Source: Bedellia somnulentella
Lineage: Eukaryota > Arthropoda > Insecta > Lepidoptera > Bedelliidae
Length of the DNA: 64,000 bases
Assembly (NCBI GenBank): GCA_963576735.1
Contig: OY755197.1
Location: 4,104,501-4,168,500, forward strand
Direction: 5' to 3'
In this document: positions 54,966-64,000 of the stretch, piece by piece
Layout: every line of letters begins with the position of its first letter
Position numbering within the stretch: position 1 is the stretch's first letter
The notes under the pieces: generated by a model
Told to the model about the DNA's origin: nothing
Database searches by the model: none
Seen by the model: only the letters and a program-made list of their open reading frames with translations
Program-made: the position numbers and the translations under genes

Positions 54966-55468
54966 CTTAATACTCACGGCTATAAATCCCTTAAAAAGGT
55001 AGATAGAGCTTACATAAAAAAAACCGCCACTTTAGGAAGTTAAGTTAGGTAGTGCTATTCTAAGCAGACTACCCAGCAATAATAAAGAACATACATACAT
55101 ACATACATATACTCACGGCTATAAATCCCTAGAAGGGGTAGCCAGAGCTAAGGAATTAGAAATTCCTCAGCCACATTTGGAAAATTGAGTTGGGAAAGGA
55201 TGGTAAAGTAAAGGTTGTTGGTGATGGGTCTCCAACCGCATCGCCCAAAAATCCCTTAAAAGCCCCAATACCGTTAGTCACCTCCTACGTACACCCATCG
55301 GTAGAAACGGGGTAGTGCTATTCTAAGCCGACACTACACGGCAAATACATAATACATAATACTCACGGCTATAAATCCCTTAAAAAGTAGCTTATATAAA
55401 AAAACAGCCACTTTAGGAAGTTAAGTTAGGTAGTGCTATTCTAAGCAGACTACACAACAATAATAAAA
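54966..55468. repeat. Long direct repeats (about 115-120 bp) flanking an Alpha
   Basis: 54966-55088 and 55355-55468 both read AATACTCACGGCTATAAATC, CGCCACTTTAGGAAG (CAGCC in the right copy), TTAAGTTAGGTAGTGCTATT and CAATAATAAA. Each is itself an Alpha deletion derivative on the - strand. An intact Alpha sits exactly between them, so the whole derivative appears to have been duplicated at insertion. Confidence 0.9.
55089..55354 (-). mobile_element. Alpha repeat, full length, nested
   Basis: - strand: 5' GCCGTGTAGTGTCGGCTTAG near 55343, tail (CATA)n on the + text at 55089-55110. Confidence 0.92.
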
Positions 55469-55956
55469 AAGCAAGTAAAATAGAAAATGTAGGTTGAAAT
55501 AACTGTGCCACGAACCAATTTCCAATATTTATTCTCGACAAAGAAAACACTGAACAAAGTCACCACAAAATTATTGATAACAATCTAATTGTAGCGTATA
55601 TTTGACAAAACTTACGCCATCTTGCCTCCGGGGATGTAACTTTTCTGCTTCTCCAAGACGATATGGCGAAGTTAGCGTACTGTTCTATAGCTTTTACTCA
55701 ATATTTACTTTGTTAAAATGTTATTGAGGAAGTGGTTGCTAATGGCGTGTTACGGGTATTTGGAATATTTATTAATTTATGGGAGATCTATTATATTTTC
55801 TTAATTTTTCCTATCGAACTGGAAAAGTGGTGAAAAAATGTATAGAACCATAATGAATGATGTGAGAAGAAAACGAATATGGAATATATAAACGTATTAA
55901 AAGAATTTTGAAACAATCGAAATCATGTCAACCAAACGAGATAAATAAATCCAAAA
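55469..55956. other. No gene recognised
   Basis: No repeat family or coding frame supported. Confidence 0.4.
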
Positions 55957-56090
55957 AAGGGGTAGCTAGAACTTCAGAGCTGGAAACTCCTCAGCTACAT
56001 TTGGAAGTTGACAGAGGAAAAGATGGTTATATGTTAATGATGGTGGATATAGAGTATCGTTGGTGATGTATCTCCAATCGCATCGCCCTA
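55957..56090 (-). mobile_element. Alpha repeat, both ends missing
   Basis: GGGGTAGCTAGAACTTCAGA, AGTTGACAGAGGAAAAGATG, ATCGCATCGCCC on the + text. Confidence 0.75.
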
Positions 56091-56097
56091 TTCGTAT

Positions 56098-56160
56098 TTT
56101 TGAGCAAACTCTCTATTTGGTCCTCAGAGGTCGTCCTCTACTTACATAACCATCCAAATT
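56098..56160 (-). mobile_element. Delta LINE internal fragment
   Basis: TTTTTGAGCAAACTCTCTAT then TTGGTCCTCAGAGGTCGTCC on the + text. Joined directly to the Alpha fragment at its left. Confidence 0.65.
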
Positions 56161-56165
56161 AATTA

Positions 56166-56715
56166 CATACATACATACATACATATACTCACGGCTATAT
56201 TTCCTTAGAAGGGGATAGCCAGAGCTAAGGAATTATAAATTCCTCAGCCACTTTTGGAAGTTGAGTGGGGAAAAGATGGTATAAATAAAGGTTTTTGGTG
56301 ATGGGTCTCCATCCGCATCGCCTAAAAATCCAATAAAAAGCCCTAATACCCTTAGTCGCCTCTTACTACACCCGTGGGCTGAAAGGGGTAGTAACATTCT
56401 AAGCCAGCACTACGCAAATATATATGATATTTATAAGACTGTGTAGTGTCGGCTCTGCTGTGTAGTTTCGGCTCTGCTGTGTAGTGTCGGCTTAGAATAG
56501 CACTACCCCATTTCTTCTGGTGGGTGTACGTAAGAGGCGCCTATCGGTAATGGGGCTATTAAGGGATTTTTGGGCGATGCGGTTGGAGATCCATCACCAA
56601 CAACCTTTATTTTACCATCTCTTCCCCATGCAACTTTCCAAAAGTGGCTGAGGAATTTCTAATTCCACAGCTCTGGCTACCCCTTTTAGGGATTTATAGC
56701 CGTGAGTAAATGTAT
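56166..56715. mobile_element. Head-to-head Alpha dimer, complete
   Basis: A complete - strand Alpha (56166-56413), the linker AAATATATATGATATTTATA, three 19-bp copies of the Alpha 5' end (56439-56457, 56458-56476, 56477 on), and a complete + strand Alpha to about 56715. Both outer ends are TATG-type tails. 56365-56496 is nearly identical to 16581-16712. Confidence 0.92.
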
Positions 56716-57821
56716 GTATGTTAGTAACAATGTGAATTGTTAGCTTCTAGTGCTATTTTATTCTATCAATTTTAATTTCATTAGTTTTCCCAGCAATTTT
56801 TGTTTTATTACTTCTATAGAATAAGAAAATAAGAATAAGAAGAATACTGTAGAATAAGACTGTAAGATACACATTCCATCTAGTTTCAAGACTAAGATAT
56901 ACGATCTAGTTTTCTCTTTCTAAAGCGAACCCTTTGACCTTGGCCAGCGAAATGCAATAAAATCGACACAAGGCGTCTCCCTGGCGCCGCCACAACCAGG
57001 TCATGGCCTGATGATTGCACCTGAACTATTCTAAGAATACCCATTACCTCAGAACTCTATAACTGACCACTATCTATAGAGGCTTTATTTATGCATGTGC
57101 GAAGATTGACTAATGGGGTTTCACGAATCTGATTGAGTTTGCGTGTGAGAGATAACAAATAGAAGTCGAAGGAAGAGTACGTAACAGTTCTCAATGTGGA
57201 TTTGTAATTAGAAATATTGCATATATTTTTTGAAATGACCGTTTAATTTATAATGCTTTTGCTAGTACTATCTTTGCTTTACAATGCCAGATGAATAATT
57301 AACTCTAAAAGTACTGATTCTTTAGAAAAAAAATATATCTTATAATAATTTTAAAAAAATATGACCGGGTAAACCACTCGACAATGTTATTTTAATTTAT
57401 TAGTTCTGGTCCCTTTTAAAAGCAGCTCAATTTAACAATTCAATAGCCACCATAACGCTTCCGAATATTTCCGACAGTTCACACAATACCTGTTAACCCG
57501 TAATTGCAACGTAGAAAATAACATCAACAAATACACGGCAGGCGTATAAAATACCCGCGCGTTGTAAATGAAAGAATTATACGGGAAACAGGCGAGCGCG
57601 TTCGAAATTTGAATCCATTGCAAACAAAGTTGATAGTGGCCTATCGGATCACGGGCAGGTTATGAATATAAATGGTCGTTGCGTTTGAAGGGTTAAAATG
57701 TCATTTTTGTATGGTGTTTGTTTTGTGTGTTATTGATTTGTTGCGAGGTCTGCTGGTGGCAATATTTTGCTATCTTTCAAGTCTTTAGATTTAGATACGA
57801 CCAGTTTATATCATTTTCGGT
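56716..57821. other. No firm gene; one exon-like block
   Basis: TTTTCTCTTTCTAAAG at 56911-56926 is acceptor-like. It is followed by a G+C-rich block (56927-57035) open in one + frame for about 36 codons (EPFDLGQRNAIKS...) to TAA. Identity unknown. The rest is A+T-rich and empty. Confidence 0.25.
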
Positions 57822-57993
57822 ACGATATTGGGGCTTTAAAGGGATTTTTTGGCGATGCAGTTGGAGACCCATAACCAACAACCTTTACTTAACCATCTTT
57901 TACCCACTCAATTTTCCAAAAGTGGCTAGGGAATTTCTTATTCCTTAGCTCTAGATACCCCTTCTAGAGATTTATAGTCCTGAGTATATGTAT
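57822..57993 (+). mobile_element. Alpha repeat, 5'-truncated
   Basis: Begins at ATTGGGGCTTTAAAGGGATT and runs to CCTGAGTATATGTATATG. Confidence 0.85.
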
Positions 57994-58316
57994 ATGAATG
58001 TATGAATGATTTTAATTTTTAATGTCTGCTAACCATTTTTGTGGAGTTTACAACCGTGTGATGTATTATGTACTTTAATGAAGATGAGCTCATATAAGTA
58101 ACATTTCTCGTTATTTTCAAGTAATATTCACAAAAAAACATGTTAAATAAAATAGTCTGATGAAAATAAACCAAAAAGTTGTCCTTTAAATCATGACCGT
58201 CTTAGTACAGCTCGTCCACAGATTAGATAGGTTCAGGTAGGAGCCTCGTAAGTTTATTAAACAGACCTTACCGGCATGGCCATGAGAATATCGCTTGTAA
58301 GCAATATATTTTTTAA
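57994..58316. other. No gene recognised
   Basis: Nothing supported. Confidence 0.4.
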
Positions 58317-58333
58317 AATTTTATTGAAATAGA

Positions 58334-58590
58334 CAAGCTGTGTAGTGTCGGCTTAGAATAGCACAACCCCATTTCTTCCGGTGAGTGTACGTAAGAGGCG
58401 ACTAACGGTATTGGGGCTTTAAAGGGATTTTTGGGCGATGCGGTTAGAGACCCATCACCAACAACCTTTACTTTACCATCCTTTCCCCACTCAATTTTCC
58501 AAATGTGGCTGAGGAATTTCTAATTCCTTAGCTCTGGCTACCCATTCTAGGGATTTATAGCCGTGAGTATATGTACGTATGTATGTATGT
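58334..58590 (+). mobile_element. Alpha repeat with perfect 17-bp target duplication
   Basis: Full-length copy. AATTTTATTGAAATAGA is present at 58317-58333 and 58591-58607, immediately after the (TATG)n tail. Confidence 0.95.
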
Positions 58591-58649
58591 AATTTTATTG
58601 AAATAGAAAAAAATAATTAAAACTTAACTAAAACTAATACTGTTAACAC

Positions 58650-58745
58650 CAGGAAATAATGTCACGTTATGTTCAGTAGTATTAGTACCTCTGCCAACCC
58701 CTTCGGGGATATACGGCTTGAACGTTTGAGTTGTGTTTGAGTTGA
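58650..58745 (+). mobile_element. Beta SINE, last 95 bp
   Basis: ATGTTCAGTAGTATTAGTAC, CCCCTTCGGGGATATACGG, then a GTTTGAGTTG-type tail. Confidence 0.85.
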
Positions 58746-58816
58746 GTAAAACTAAAATTATATTTTTTTATATCTGAATTTCTGAGTGAGACGAGGTAAA
58801 TTAAACCATTCTATTG

Positions 58817-59104
58817 CATATATACATACATATACTATATATATATAAGCTATAAACCCCGTTAAGGGATTTATAGCCGTGAGGCTATAAATCCCTTAAC
58901 GGGGTAGCCAGAGCTTTGGAATGAGAAATTCCTCAGCCCGTTTTGGAAGTTGATGGGGGAAAAGATGGTAATAATAAATGTTTTTGGTGACGGGTCTCCA
59001 ACCATATCGCCCAAAAATCACTTAAAAAGCCCCTATACCCTTAGTCGCCTCTTACGATCACCCACGGGTAGAAATGGGGTAGTGTTATTCTAAGCCGACA
59101 CTAC
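58817..59104 (-). mobile_element. Alpha repeat with snap-back 3' end and 12-bp target duplication
   Basis: ACCATTCTATTG flanks the insert (58805-58816 and 59105-59116). Inside, the normal - strand Alpha ends at about 58886. It is followed by an inverted second copy of its own last 40 bp (58850-58884), so the 3' end is palindromic. Confidence 0.9.
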
Positions 59105-59116
59105 ACCATTCTATTG

Positions 59117-59521
59117 ATTTATAAAAATTACTTTTTTTCATACACATTCCCACATTAGGATTCGCAACCTATAAAATAGGGTATTTTTATTCAAAATTGG
59201 GGATTAAAACGTCTCATTTGACAACAACGAGATGAGATATGAAAAGTGTTATTCTAAAACACTAAGAAAAGTTTAATACAAGTTTGAAATATGCTTGTAA
59301 TAAAAAGCGGTCCGTACTCCCAAACCCGTGGCTTCACCCCAATACATTTACCAGAAACCCCGATAGATAGCATCTACCACGGTCTAGACGTAGTAATTCA
59401 CACAAAATGTTTTATAACCTTAATAATGCAAGTAAACATGATTAAAATAATCAGATTTTATTTTATGTACATAAATTTGGTTTACATTGATTTATTTTTC
59501 AATATTTAATTTTATGTAGTC
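59117..59521. other. No gene recognised
   Basis: The short + frame 59291-59509 shows no motif. Confidence 0.35.
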
Positions 59522-59766
59522 TGCTGTGTAGTGTCGGCTTAGAATAACACCCCATTTCTGCCGGTGGGTGTACGTAGGAGGGAACTAACGGTGTTGGGGC
59601 TTTTAAGGGATTTTTGGGCAATAAGGTTGAAGACCCATCACCAACAATCTTTATTTTGCCATCTTTTCCCCACACAACTTTCCAAAAGTGGCTGAGGAAC
59701 TTCTAGTTCCTTAGCTCTGGCTACCCCTTCTTGGGATTTATAGCCGTGAGTATGAGTATATGTTAA
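59522..59766 (+). mobile_element. Alpha repeat, full length
   Basis: GCTGTGTAGTGTCGGCTTAG to GCCGTGAGTATGAGTATATG, with a small deletion (ATAACACCCC) near the 5' hairpin. Confidence 0.9.
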
Positions 59767-59888
59767 TGTACTCATGACTCTTAGAAGGTTCAAAATAATC
59801 CTACCTCCCCTGTTTTTAGGCCCATTAGGGTTTTCGCTACATAACGTATTTAATACAAATTGATGCACCGGGGGTTTTATTTAGGACC

Positions 59889-60282
59889 AAAATTTTTATT
59901 TATTTATTTATTCATAAATATAACCATTACAGATTTTTATAACCCAATTCGGCTATACTTCACATTAAGACAATATATTCATAAGCTTACAAACAAAGAA
60001 AGAAATTTACCACATTACACACAAATTAAATTTTACAAACCGTAACACAAAAAATATAAAGCTACGCTTGTAAAGTGAGCCTAGGAACAAAAAAAATAAA
60101 TCTGTTTGTTCGGCAATATGGTTTACCGCGACTATTGCGCGCGTAAGTGAGCTCTCACTCAGTAAGTTGGTACGCGATGCAGGAACTGCTAGATGACGAC
60201 CCAGCCGCCGTCTAAGCGCACCACTTGGTACGTTCAGTCGAAGTAGTTTATATTCAAGAATACATAGTTCAATGCAATACAT
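59889..60282 (-). pseudogene. LINE RT C-terminus, 5'-truncated, in the intron of the next gene
   Basis: The - strand frame ending at 60007 reads RLGRHLAVPASRTNLLSESS, then LTRAIVAVNHIAEQTDLFF. I recognise the R-T-x(3)-S-x-LTRA pattern as the end of R1/CR1-like reverse transcriptases. A 90-bp 3' UTR and an (AAATA)n tail at 59891-59915 follow. Confidence 0.6.
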
Positions 60283-60324
60283 AATTTAGTATTGACTATA
60301 TAAAAATGTTCAAAGAACACTTAC

Positions 60325-60496
60325 CTGGTTTACTAACGGGATGGGTGACCGGTGCAGTTGGTGTTGTCGCCGTGTTTGGGGGGTAGACAGGGTCACAGCA
60401 TTCTCGTTCTGGAAACTCACTTCCTTCCACCCTCATCACTATCACTAAAAATAACACTAAACCTCCGAAAAGCCTTTTAAACCCTCTTGGACACAT
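60325..60496 (-). CDS. First coding exon of an unidentified secreted or membrane protein
   Basis: On the - strand, ATG at 60496-60494 (context GAGCAATG) opens MCPRGFKRLFGGLVLFLVIV MRVEGS: a basic start, an about 14-residue hydrophobic core and a small-residue cleavage-like site, i.e. a signal peptide. The mature start EFPERECCDPVYPP has a Cys pair, followed by a Thr/Pro-rich stretch (NTATTPTAPVTHPVSKP). The frame ends in CAG|GTAAGT (donor 60324-60319), phase 1. An in-frame ATG lies further upstream (60655), giving an extended form with a Lys-rich leader. TCAGTG at 60718-60713 is initiator-like. The next exon must lie left of 60319, beyond the LINE at 59889-60282, and was not found. I do not recognise the family. 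Confidence 0.55.
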
Positions 60497-60889
60497 TGCT
60501 CTTATTAATTTTCGAGCCCCAATATAGAACTTTTTCTGCCCAAAAGTTGTAAAATTTGAGATCTTAAAAATGTCACATGACTTGCTTTCTTTCTTTTTCT
60601 GCCTTTCTTGAGTTTCTTTCTCATTTTTGTTTAAAACTTTTCCGAGTTTTTGCATGGACTTATTTAATTACATCACAAAATAAACTGTATTTTTTTTGGT
60701 TTTACCACTTTCACTGAGAAATTTTAAATGTCCTTACAGTTCTATGTTGTCCATTTTGAGATTAAAAAAATAATAAAAAATCTGTTAAATTATTGAAGCT
60801 GTTAAATTAATAAGATCATGATTGCTAAACTTGAAACACAAGAAGAAATTTGCAATATGATGAGTTTTGAAATAGTTATACAATAGGAT

Positions 60890-61133
60890 AGCTGTGTAGT
60901 GTCGGCTTAGAATAGCACTACCCCATTTCTTCCGGTGGGTGTACGTAAGAGGCGACTAACGGTATTGGGGCTTTTAAGGGATTTTTGGGCGATGCGGTTG
61001 GAGACCCATCACCAACAACCTTTATTTTTACCATCTTTTCCCCACTATCATTTCCAAAAGTGGCTGAGGAATTACTTATTCCTTAGCTCTGGCTACCCCT
61101 TCTAGGGATTTACAGCCGTGAGTATATGTATGT
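60890..61133 (+). mobile_element. Alpha repeat, full length, 8-bp target duplication
   Basis: AATAGGAT occurs at 60882-60889 and 61134-61141. Sequence is very close to the reference copy. Confidence 0.94.
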
Positions 61134-61141
61134 AATAGGAT

Positions 61142-61632
61142 TGACTTATTGTAAATCAGACTTAAAAATCCGAGGGAAATTTTATAAAAGCGACCACAAA
61201 TAGACAGATTTTTCTTTCAATGTCTCAATGTTTAATATTATTTGGATTTTCGTTATATTAATAGAGCCTTTTAAAAGAAAATAACCTCTAAAAGGTATTT
61301 ATTCAAAGTAGTCAGTGGGTTGGACCAACATAATTAAGAAATGCCATGACTCTCAAAAGTTTAACCATATTTGACAACTATAAAAGAAATATTAATTGAT
61401 TAATTGACTTCTACTGGTAAATGATGTTTTAATTTCAGTCATCGTATTGAAAAAATCTTCTATGTTATTAGTTTTATGCAGGGTAGAAGGTAAAAATGTA
61501 GAAAAGATTTTTGTTCATAATTTAAGTTCAGACATAATCACATATGAATCTTTTATTGCCACCATCACTGTTACTGAGAATCAAAAATATCTGCATATGG
61601 GTATCACTAATAGGATTTTCTAATAACTACAC
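61142..61632. other. No gene recognised
   Basis: Nothing supported. Confidence 0.4.
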
Positions 61633-61644
61633 CTTTACATTATT

Positions 61645-61896
61645 ACATACATACATACATATGGCTATAATTCCCTAGAAGGGGTAGCCAGAGATAAGGA
61701 ATTAGAAATTCCTCAGCCACTTTTGGAAAGTTGGGTGGGGAAAAGATGGTATAATGAAGGTTGTTGGTGATGGGTCTCCAACCGCATCGCCCAATGTTCC
61801 CAAAAAAAGCCCCAATACCGTATGTCGCCTCTTACGTACATCCACCGGTAGAAATGGGGTAGCGCTATTCTAAGCCGGCGCTACACAGCTATACAG
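61645..61896 (-). mobile_element. Alpha repeat, full length, 12-bp target duplication
   Basis: CTTTACATTATT occurs at 61633-61644 and 61897-61908. The GTGAGTA of the 3' module is lost (reads ATGGCTATAATTCCC on the + text next to the tail). Confidence 0.94.
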
Positions 61897-61908
61897 CTTT
61901 ACATTATT

Positions 61909-62842
61909 CTTTAACGATAGTATTATAATCGAATATGATGGCCAAATATCCCAACCACGGTAGGCTCAACCTCCTCAGAAGGGCAAGCACGAGCGCTATT
62001 TTATCGACACGATGACGGTTAGAATGAGATGGTAGCATAGGATACTAAGTACGTGCGTAAGAGATGGTTGCTTTATCCCACGCGATAACTAGTTTAAACA
62101 CCGCTCGTGCTTCCCCGGTTGTGTATGGATTGTGCTAGTAATATACTTGAAAATGATTTCATACATTTTCTACATACAATTAAATTGAAACAAAATTATG
62201 TGGTTCAATATGGAACACCCCCTTTACCTATACCCTACATAGTTTTCACCTTTTCATCGATGACTTCCATAATTCATCAATCAATGCCCATACCGCATTT
62301 CAGCCCATCCATACAATTAAATCGGAATTCATCTAAAAACGTTAAAAATAAGACGGCAAAATCGTATAAATTTAATTCCTAATTTGCTATCAAACTTTCT
62401 GTATGAAATTCTAACGAAATATTACTTTTCTCTGTCAAAAACTTTCTCTATTATGTAAAGAGATCCCATTAGATTAATAGCAATTAAACGACTTTCATTT
62501 TTTGTTAAGTTTTTCTCCTAAATGTAATTTTACGTTAATTTTCTTTAGATGCCAGAATCTTGTAGGGAATGAGGGAAAAATAATAGCTTTTATTATGTGA
62601 TTCGCGTTTCAGTCTGAAAGTTTAAATGAGTATTTTATCTACGAGTGTATAAAAATATAAGTTGACGTGACATTGGGAAAAATAAATGACTATTGTTAAA
62701 AAAACATAATTTTCAAAAAGAAAAATACTTTATTTTTTATATACCGATTTTTTAAGAAACAAATTGTAGTGCAGTCACATATTCTTTGCTACAGAAATGT
62801 GTTAAATTTTACAGATTTTTTCATAAAATTATAAATATACGT
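61909..62842. other. No gene recognised; short inverted repeat
   Basis: AAGCACGAGCG at 61985-61995 and CGCTCGTGCTT at 62103-62113 are inverted and 107 bp apart, a possible tiny MITE or regulatory hairpin. Frames here lack support. Confidence 0.35.
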
Positions 62843-63080
62843 CACTGCATTTATTCCCATTGGAGTAAGCAGAGACTATACTCTATTATAATAAGTTATT
62901 TAATTGGTTTCCCAAGATACAGGCTGTGTCTAGTTTGGGAACCCCTGTAAATGGACAAAGCTGTATTTTTTTTAATAAATGTATTTTTACTTTTTTTTAC
63001 TTTACTAACGATCGCCACTTTGTACCATCACGGCATACCTCTTGAGCTCAATTTACATCATGAATATTTTCTTGAATACT
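62843..63080 (-). pseudogene. Delta LINE 3' end, split by a LINE insertion
   Basis: Parts 62843-62882 (TTATTCCCATTGGAGTAAGC, AGAGACTATA) and 63007-63080 (ACGATCGCCACTTTGTACCA) are contiguous in other Delta copies. Confidence 0.75.
62883..63006 (+). mobile_element. LINE 3' end nested in Delta
   Basis: TTTCCCAAGATACAGGCTGT, GTTTGGGAACCCCTGTAAAT, then AATAAATGTATTTT at the 3' end. It interrupts Delta precisely; ACTA-type bases at both edges may be the target duplication. Confidence 0.7.
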
Positions 63081-63544
63081 CTTCTATCCTCATTTTTTTA
63101 TCTATTCACAAACCTATTAAATAAACCACACATATATATAAGGCAACGCCGATTTATTGAAAACTGATAACTTTTAAACACACGCAACAAATGCCGGCAC
63201 TTAGAACTATTAAAATAAAAACTGTAGCACGCTCGATTTTGAGTCACATTCCTATGTATTAAAGTCCAAAATCGAGTGGCTTTATGAAAATCGGGGTCAA
63301 ATAAAGGTTTTTCAAATAAAATGCGTAGTACTTCATTCGATCAAATAATACAGTACAAATAGTCATTAAGAATTGGTCGTGGGATTGTAGATAGAAATCG
63401 TTAATATAAAAACATGTTTTTGTAATGGGCCTATGTTTCCATGAAACTAATATCTATGTAAACATGCGTTGTTATCGTACTTGAAGTCTGTATTTTACAG
63501 TTTGTAGTAAGGGCAAACGTTTTATACTTTATGATACTTTTTTA
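63081..63544. other. No gene recognised
   Basis: AAATCGAG-type inverted pair at 63231-63240 and 63264-63280 (CTCGATTTTGAGTC / CAAAATCGAGTG). Otherwise nothing. Confidence 0.4.
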
Positions 63545-63655
63545 TACCATCTTCTTCCATACCTCTACCGCTATCAACTTCCAAATGTGGCTGAGGAGTT
63601 TCTGAAGCTCTGGCTATCCCTTTTAGGAAGTTATGGCTGTGTATGTATGTATTGT
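63545..63655 (+). mobile_element. Alpha repeat, 5'-truncated
   Basis: TACCATCTTCTTCCATACC to TTATGGCTGTGTATGTATG. Confidence 0.75.
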
Positions 63656-63802
63656 ATGTACGCAAGTGTAAAAGTGAAAGATAAGAAAAGTGAAAGCAGA
63701 AGAAAGTTTGAGAATCTTGATGATTGAAAGGGAATCGGGGTTTTCTGGGCATAAATGGAGCGGCAGTTTATAGTCACTACCTACCCTAGAATTATTGACG
63801 TA

Positions 63803-64000
63803 CATACATACATACTCACGGTTATATCCCTGAAAGGGTTAGCCAGAGCTTCGAAATAGGTAATTCCTTAGCCAATTTTGGAACTTGGATGGGGAAGAGA
63901 TTGTAAAATTAAGGATATTGATGATGAATCCCCAACCGGATCGTTCAAAAACACACACCTTACGTCGCCTCTTACGATAACGTGTAGGTAGAGATGGGGA
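63803..64000 (-). mobile_element. Alpha repeat, running off the window edge
   Basis: - strand tail (CATA)n on the + text at 63803-63815, hairpin region ATCCCTGAAAGGGTTAGCC, then the body to the window end, which cuts it before its 5' end. Confidence 0.85.

Overview
The window is nuclear DNA from an insect, almost certainly a moth or butterfly (Lepidoptera). The base composition is A+T-rich, and genes are sparse and split by introns. Most recognisable sequence is retrotransposon debris of lepidopteran type: tRNA-headed SINEs, 5'-truncated non-LTR elements (LINEs), small inverted-repeat DNA transposons, and TATG/TTATG microsatellite tails. I see no operons, bacterial genes, rRNA genes or CRISPR arrays. 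Order-level placement rests on repeat style plus a beta-tubulin; the species cannot be named from this.

Host genes are few. The left edge (1-601) holds the last 199 codons of a beta-tubulin gene on the + strand. A first coding exon with a hydrophobic signal segment and a clean GTAAGT donor lies on the - strand at 60325-60496. Weaker gene signals are a tiny two-exon candidate at 11837-12169 with an AATAAA downstream, a possible short first exon on the - strand at 19352-19376, and a TATA plus initiator pair on the + strand at 19962-19993.

Everything else is dominated by five repeat families, for which I use provisional labels. Alpha (about 250-290 bp, more than 45 copies or fragments) starts GTGTAGTGTCGGCTTAG and ends GCCGTGAGTATATGTATG. 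Beta (about 370-380 bp, about 20 copies) is a tRNA-headed SINE ending GGCGTGAACGTTTATG(TTATG)n. Delta copies are 3' ends of an RTE-like LINE whose ORF ends in AYPNGN and is followed by (GTAT)n. Gamma and Phi are two further tRNA-like repeats. Separate Jockey-superfamily LINE fragments lie at 22384-23040, 33551-34904 and 38290-40290, with other LINE 3' ends elsewhere. Three inverted-repeat DNA elements lie at 1850-2362, 26950-27373 and 50408-50547.

The main biological story is a probable LINE/SINE partnership. Alpha, Beta and Delta are unrelated upstream but share a 3' module: CTCTG, a two-helix hairpin around CCCC...GGG, then CGTGA and a TATG-type tail. The outer helix is kept by a compensatory G-C to C-G swap. 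Alpha also shows long direct repeats (about 75-200 bp) flanking the element at four loci, short 8-23 bp target duplications at many others, 5'-end multimers, and a head-to-head dimer present at two loci. Many insertions are nested in one another, so the relative order of transposition can be read directly.
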